DNA from: Larix kaempferi
Lineage: Eukaryota > Streptophyta > Pinopsida > Pinales > Pinaceae
DNA: 64,000 nucleotides
Direction: 5' to 3'
NCBI GenBank assembly: GCA_027924585.1
Contig: BSBM01000125.1
Location: 3,167,001-3,231,000 of the forward strand
In this document: in pieces, positions 58,334-64,000 of the stretch
Numbering within the stretch: position 1 is the first letter of the stretch
Layout of the letters: every line of letters begins with the position of its first letter
Position numbers and translations under genes: made by a program
Notes under the pieces: generated by a model
What the model saw: only the letters and a program-made list of their open reading frames with translations
Database searches by the model: none
What the model was told of the DNA's origin: nothing

Positions 58334-60932
58334 ACCCTTCGAATGGTGAATTTTGGGATAAACCAACCTAATTTTTTCCACCTACTTTTTTGTGTAAGTT
58401 TCTTTGACCATTCATCTTTTGTAGTTGTATTTCAGCTTTCAAGATAGATATTGTGCTAGTGTAACCATCCATCTTATGATTTTAAATCGGATTTCAATAC
58501 AAATTTGGATTTCACATGATGATTTGATTGTTACAGGTACTCGGGTTGATGCAAATTCATGTGTCATTCATGATGTCAACCTCATGTCAACGAGATTTAA
58601 AAATCAAGGCTAAAGGTGTTGGAAGGTTTTCAATCAAGCAAATTGACATTTTGGAAGTTGGATAACTTGCTTTCCTCTATACTAGTGGTCATTTAGAGCT
58701 GATGTCAAGATCATTTGATCAAATACTTTATATTTACATGTTTTCAAAATTCAGGGCAATGCCCTCTTTAAACTTTTAGTAGTTTTTTAGTACTAGAAAT
58801 GGAGAAGGTGACTCTTTTGAGTACAATTTATATCATACATAGCATCATATCTATAAGATAAACTAATACTCTTGATTTAACAATGATTTTGACTTATCAT
58901 ATCTTCCGTTTTGCTTAATAAAAATATATGTGAATGTTTATAATTAATTTAAACTTTGTTTATAATTAATTTAAACCTTATGGATTTATGTGTTAGTTAA
59001 TTTTTTTCATCATTTCTTCTTCCAGCAAAGACTTGAAGGTCTTTGTAAAGATCTCGGAGCAAATTCTGCAATGTGTTTGGATTTTTAAAATTTCGATAAG
59101 ATTGCAACTATTACTATTAACTCTGCTCTATGTTTTATTTTTGTGGGGTTACTCTTTTTGTTGCTTGGTGAAGTTATTTAGATATGAGGTATGATTCTTG
59201 GAATAGCATGCATTACAATATTAGAATTTTGTGGCACTGAGATAACCATGGTGGTAGTATTTTGTTTTTTTTATGTAGAATGTTATTGATGTGATGTCCA
59301 AAAGGTCAATGTTACCAGTTATGAATATGTATGCAAGATTTTACGCTTTCTTTGTAATTGAGGTTGAGTTTTCTAGTGTTAAAAGTGAGTGAAGCTTGTA
59401 ACATTATACCTTTTGTTGTTCTATATGAGGCCAATTTCCAAAGTGTGTTTCTTTTCTAGCTATAAGTCACGTTGTAGCCTATGAAACTGTTCAGTATGTT
59501 TGAGTGTGCTTTTGGTTCCTTGTCAACTCCAAGGTTAAGAGATGTAGCTAATCGAGAATTCTGGAGTTGAACAATTATATTGTAATTTTTGTAGGCATTC
59601 TAGTAAAAGATCTAACTCTTCATTTTTTAGGTTGGGGTTTAGGTGGGTATTGAGATTCAATCAGACCTTGTTCCATGACAAGAAAGAAAAGTGAGATCAA
59701 TTGTTCTTGGATCACTGGAACCAAGAAAAGTTAGATCAATCTTTCTTGACTAATAATTTCTTTCAACATTTTGTATTCTTCTTTAACATTTTCACATTTC
59801 CAGTTAAGAATAGTTATTAGATTGAGTTATATTTGGCACATTCATAATTGAAATTTCAATTCTTATATGCAAGGCATCCTTCTTAATATTGTATTGGAAC
59901 TGACATGAACATAGGTGAAAATCTAAATCCCTGTTTACATACATTATATGTTATTATTACCATGAAAAGGTATCATATAAGTTTCACCATCTGTGTATCT
60001 TTATATCTGTTGCATGATTGAAACTTAACAATGGATATTTTTTCCTCTCCCTTAAAGATAAAAAGAATTAGATATATTAACCCACGAAAAGGTAACTAAA
60101 TGTTTCTAATTCCCTTGATTGCAAGAATAAATGTAGAGGAAGTAGAGGTAATTCATTGAATCTTGTGAATGACCCAAATCCAAGATATGCACATGATCAT
60201 ATGGTGTTATTGGAAAGTAAGAGGAATTTTTCTATGTTCATTTGGGTTCAAATATCAATGATGATTGTTTTGATAGGAAGGTAGGGAAGTCCATCCATGA
60301 AAGGGTTTCAATTTTGTATTTTTATGGAGTTTATTTTATTAAGCTTATAAAAAACATGAGCTCTCTAAGGCTATATTTGTATTTACATGATATAAAATTG
60401 GTAGATTGGTAGGTTGTGGTTTGAAACATCTGTAATTCTCATCTTTTATAAGCATTGCACTGACTATTGGACTATCTATCTTTTACTTTCTTTGTTACAT
60501 TGATCTCTTAACGGGTTTCCTTTTACTCATTTTACCTTCCCCATTACTATTTCATTGGGTCTTCCACTATCCAATGCTACAAATTGATCAGTCGCCCCTA
60601 CAATCTTAGTGGGATCATTGTTAGCATTATACTACTACTTTCTTTAGCATCTTGTTTGGTTATACTAAGATGCATTAGGATCCTGTTTGTTACACCTTGA
60701 TAATATGATATAAAGGGGGTATTAAAAATGGGTTGATAAAAATGGATACCTACAATATCTGGTGAAAATAGGGGTTTTCTTAATTGGAAAGGTATATTGG
60801 GAGGGGGGTTCAACAATACAATTTCAGGAGGGATTTTCCAATATTTAGTGAAATTAGGGATATTCTTTAATATCCTGCGAACGATGGTGCTATGTAATAA
60901 GTTCACTGAGTGAACCCCCTGTGTATGTCATT
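58334..60932. other. No gene seen; right flank of the transposase element
   Basis: AT-rich sequence with a few duplicated short phrases. TTATATTTGGCACATTCATAAT near 59828 resembles the hairpin arm at 60933, which hints at a dispersed short element. Confidence 0.35.
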
Positions 60933-60991
60933 AGGCGTATATTTGGCACATTGATAATGTTTTTCCTATAAAATGTGTCAAATATACGTCT
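60933..60991. repeat. 20-bp hairpin
   Basis: AGGCGTATATTTGGCACATT (60933-60952) pairs with 60972-60991 at 18 of 20 positions, and the two differences still allow G-U pairing in RNA. The loop is 19 bases. Confidence 0.7.
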
Positions 60992-62423
60992 ATCAACATA
61001 TTTTGACACTTTAATATTATTAATGAGGTTGTTGCTAGTTAAAAATATAAAAATTTATTGATAGAAAATTCATTATATCCATTATTATTTTTTAAGAAAC
61101 GTTATATAACTATGGATTTAGTTAATTAAATGTAATATTTTAAGTTTGTTATTATTAAGAAGTTAATTTTTTGTGAAATTTAATTCAAGTCATGTTATAT
61201 GTGAAATAATCTATGTTATTTTAGAATTTGAAAATTTTACATAATAAGAATAAGAAGAAGATACCATTCCATTTTAAGACGAAGAAATTATTTAAAGCTA
61301 AAGGAAAATGGATTAGCAATATAGAGAAGTTTTCCCATTTCAATAACAAATAAAATATCTTCAATAGAATAAAAAATAATAAAATGCTCACAAAGAATCG
61401 ATTGAAAACATAACTTAAGGCCGATTTAATAACAATGAATAAAAATCTACATTAAGAAGTTAAGAAATTAAATTTTGAGAAGAAAAGACAACTAAAAAAC
61501 AAGAAACAACTTGTTGATAAAGAAACTTTAACCAATTTGGTTCAATAAAGGAAGCTTTCCCAGATTTAATTATAAATGGTGGATAAGAGAATTCTCATAA
61601 AGTCAATTAAAATAGAAAAATGTAATGTCTCTACTAACATTGTTTTGTCAAATGAAGAGCACTTGGAATTCACATCAAGAAACAATTCAACAACAAGGCA
61701 ACATCCACTTCAATTAAAATGGAAGGTCTATCACTCAACAACACTAATGAAGTTGTATATTAGCCAAAGAATGTTGGGATATTAACTAATATACAAAAAT
61801 ATAAAATATCAACATGACAACACAATAAATCATGAAAATATTAAATCTATGATTAAAGGCGATCAACTTATCAAGGTACTTTGACTCTACATAACTCAAA
61901 TATGGAATTTAGATGACATTTTACTTCAATAATTTCAATGACTTTAACTTTTCACTTTGATGTTCATTGACATTGAATTTTTATATCAATAAACTCTTCA
62001 ATGACTTTATCATTTTTCAAAACTTCATTTTGACTTAAATTTGAACTTCTTACATATGGAGAATGTTAACAATATCGATTTGTCGTGATTTTGTAGATAT
62101 GACTTAACCTTGACCTTTATCAATATTTGATATCAACTAAAGATTTTTTTTAAACTTTAATTCATGAATCTAATAAATGGTGACGACTTTTATTGCCTTA
62201 GCTTTGGCTTCTCACTTAGACATCAATTTGTATTTACCTTATTCCCCAAAAAAATAGGTTTTTACTCAACAAAAAATCTTTATTACATACCCATCTCTTT
62301 TGAACTAAATAAGAACCCAAAACTATGATAAAATTGTAATTCCTCCCTTAGCACATCTACATAATCAACTCTATCTCTATACCAATCAATCGTAGAATTT
62401 CTCCAAATTCCATGGTGAAGGTA
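60992..62423. other. No gene seen
   Basis: AT-rich sequence. The part just left of 62424 would be internal sequence of the LTR element whose primer-binding site lies there, but no gag ORF is evident. Confidence 0.4.
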
Positions 62424-62446
62424 TGGCTTTGATACCAAATGTTAGG
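62424..62446 (-). other. LTR end and copia-type primer-binding site of a second LTR family
   Basis: On the minus strand CCTAACA is followed by TTTGGTATCAAAGCCA, the canonical LTR end plus tRNA-iMet primer-binding site (TGGTATCAGAGCCA) with one mismatch. The LTR would occupy sequence to the right of 62440. The distal end is unknown. Confidence 0.6.
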
Positions 62447-62966
62447 TTTAATATGTAGTATGCTTGATAGCCGTATATTCATCATTTCATTGGATTCACC
62501 CTCATCTTTTTCTTCTTCTTTAACACATGGATACCAACAACTGCATTGAATTCAGATACAATATCATTGTTAATACACTCTTCATAGGCATGTACAACAA
62601 ACATTCCTAGATGGCATGAATACAAATAAATAAATTGCTTTGTATTTTAAGGAAAATATTTATATAGTTACTGCAAATCAACATGACTATCTATGAAGAA
62701 TATCTCTCAACATGCTATCATTAGAACCAAAAGACAATGCACATGCCAGAAATAATTTTCCATTCCACTAGTAACCACCATTGGCTTATCATTAGAACCA
62801 TTTGGACAATGTTCACTAAAAGAAGACTTGATGCTTTAGCAGGTATGTGTATGCCACTATAGTAGATCTCATTTTGAATTGTAGCATAATAATATGATAC
62901 AAACAAACTATTCATACCCTAGATAGTTGAATGGATATTCTATATACTGTCTTTGGGTACACCTTT

Positions 62967-64000
62967 AATGGGTTGCATATATCTTTGCTTCCACCAGCAG
63001 TCCACCCTCCACAGCAGTCCACCCTCTGATAGATGAACACTTGTATGTTCATTCAATTGAAAACTATTTTCTACACATTGATTTCTAGTAGAGCTCATAC
63101 AGATCCAACGATATCAATTAGGCATTATTTTCTACATCGAAGCAGCTCTGTGCAACACACAAACATCCACAATGTACATCGTAAACAATGTCCTAGTATA
63201 TCAAGATATTTACTAGTCCAAATTTGACTCTCAACACAATCAATGTTAGTTTGAATAAGCTAATATGATATCCAAAATGTGTGTTGCAATAGCTACTCCT
63301 ATTTTTCCAATCTCTTAATAGTGTGATGCCTTTGATTTTGATCCAGAAATGTATTATGCCTAGGTGCTTGTAAAATTTGGTTCTTCTTCATTATTTCTTT
63401 CAGCTTCAAGCATACTTCATCATTTACATTCATAATACAAATTTCAAAAGGAATTTCTTGCCAATTGGTCTCACCCAATCCTCTCTTCAAACCTTCCCAG
63501 TTGCCATGATTAACATTGGAAATCTACAACAGATCACCACAAATTTGTAGACTCTTTTCCCATATTCACTGCCAGAGAGTAGTGCACCCTTTATGAGAAA
63601 TAAAATAATCACCTTACTTGCATGTGTCATTGGAGTCATCATAAAATACTCATGCCTTTCTTGGAATTGATGTTTTCAACTCCATAAACCTCATCTCTAA
63701 TACCAAATGTTGGGTTGACCCATAAGACTGTGTGAGATTTGTTTGGATTTGGATCAAACATGACACCTGACTTAGTGGGATAACAAGTAGGAGTTAATCC
63801 TTCAAAACCAAGGACCATGAACAAGGCCTCAAACCACAAAACATGTACTATATAGGAGATGATTATATTTAGACTGGGATATGGGTGTCAATATGAGTTA
63901 TTGTGCACTAGGGGTAGATCTTGAACCATTGTTGGAGATGAAATTTAGGGAATTAGGCCATAACATAAGATTTTTGTTAATGGGCCATGATTAAGGCCAT
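62967..64000 (-). repeat. 1-kb dispersed repeat, copy B (truncated by the window edge)
   Basis: This is the direct-repeat partner of 507-1526. It includes a minus ORF (63299-63490) whose peptide NQILQAPRHNTFLDQNQ matches NQLLQEPRYNTFLDQNQ in copy A. It has the same LTR/primer-binding-site junction at 63695-63713, and then the start of the satellite-like sequence (GACTGGGATATGGGTGTCAA). Confidence 0.8.
63695..63713 (-). other. LTR end and primer-binding site, copy B
   Basis: The minus strand reads CCAACATTTGGTATTAGAG, the same junction as at 1218-1237, with the LTR continuing to the right and out of the window. Confidence 0.55.

Overview
The window is plant nuclear DNA with almost no housekeeping gene content. 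Most recognisable coding sequence comes from transposable elements, and the rest is AT-rich filler, minisatellites and a satellite-like array. The gene relics are plant-specific or plant-typical: a TIR domain resembling those of conifer TNL disease-resistance proteins, spliced exons of the glycine decarboxylase P-protein, and a PDS5-like first exon. Together with the long gene-poor intergenic stretches this suggests a gymnosperm, probably a conifer. The species cannot be fixed from the sequence alone.

Layout. 0.5-1.2 kb is the leader of a copia-type LTR element. It is followed by a degenerate satellite-like array with a repeat of about 175-185 bp, forward at 1.4-3.6 kb and inverted at 3.7-5.2 kb. 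The same 1-kb leader recurs in the same orientation at the right edge (63.0-64.0 kb). 5.2-10.1 kb holds tandem duplications, a TIR-domain fragment and a small unassigned ORF. At 10.8-11.75 kb four spliced exons of a P-protein gene lie between two 39-bp inverted repeats, directly beside an intact 720-residue hAT transposase gene (12.06-14.2 kb). Two nearly full-length L1-type LINEs lie head to head: LINE-A on the minus strand (about 20.4-27.3 kb, frameshifted) and LINE-B on the plus strand (29,999-36,788, with a 16-bp target-site duplication). LINE-B is disabled only by nonsense codons. 37.2-39.0 kb is a W-box-rich minisatellite with a 10-bp repeat and then a 17-bp repeat. 41.8-42.1 kb is the PDS5-like exon. 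45.9-47.0 kb carries a gag-like relic and a tRNA-derived SINE candidate. 53.9-58.3 kb is a large two-zinc-finger transposase pseudogene, possibly P-superfamily-like, with intact splice sites and four nonsense codons.

Common threads. Both LINEs join ORF1 to ORF2 through the same one-base overlap, TAATG, and both end in the same short hairpin-like motif. The stop codons that break the LINEs and the large transposase can each be explained by one C-to-T (or G-to-A) change, as expected from deamination of methylated cytosine in silenced elements. The two unrelated transposases both carry a GRPKK motif followed by a PIP-box-like motif (QxxLxxxF/L).

Limits. Boundaries of the LTR elements, the hAT element and the large transposase element were not resolved. 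Family assignments come from recognising motifs by eye, not from searches.
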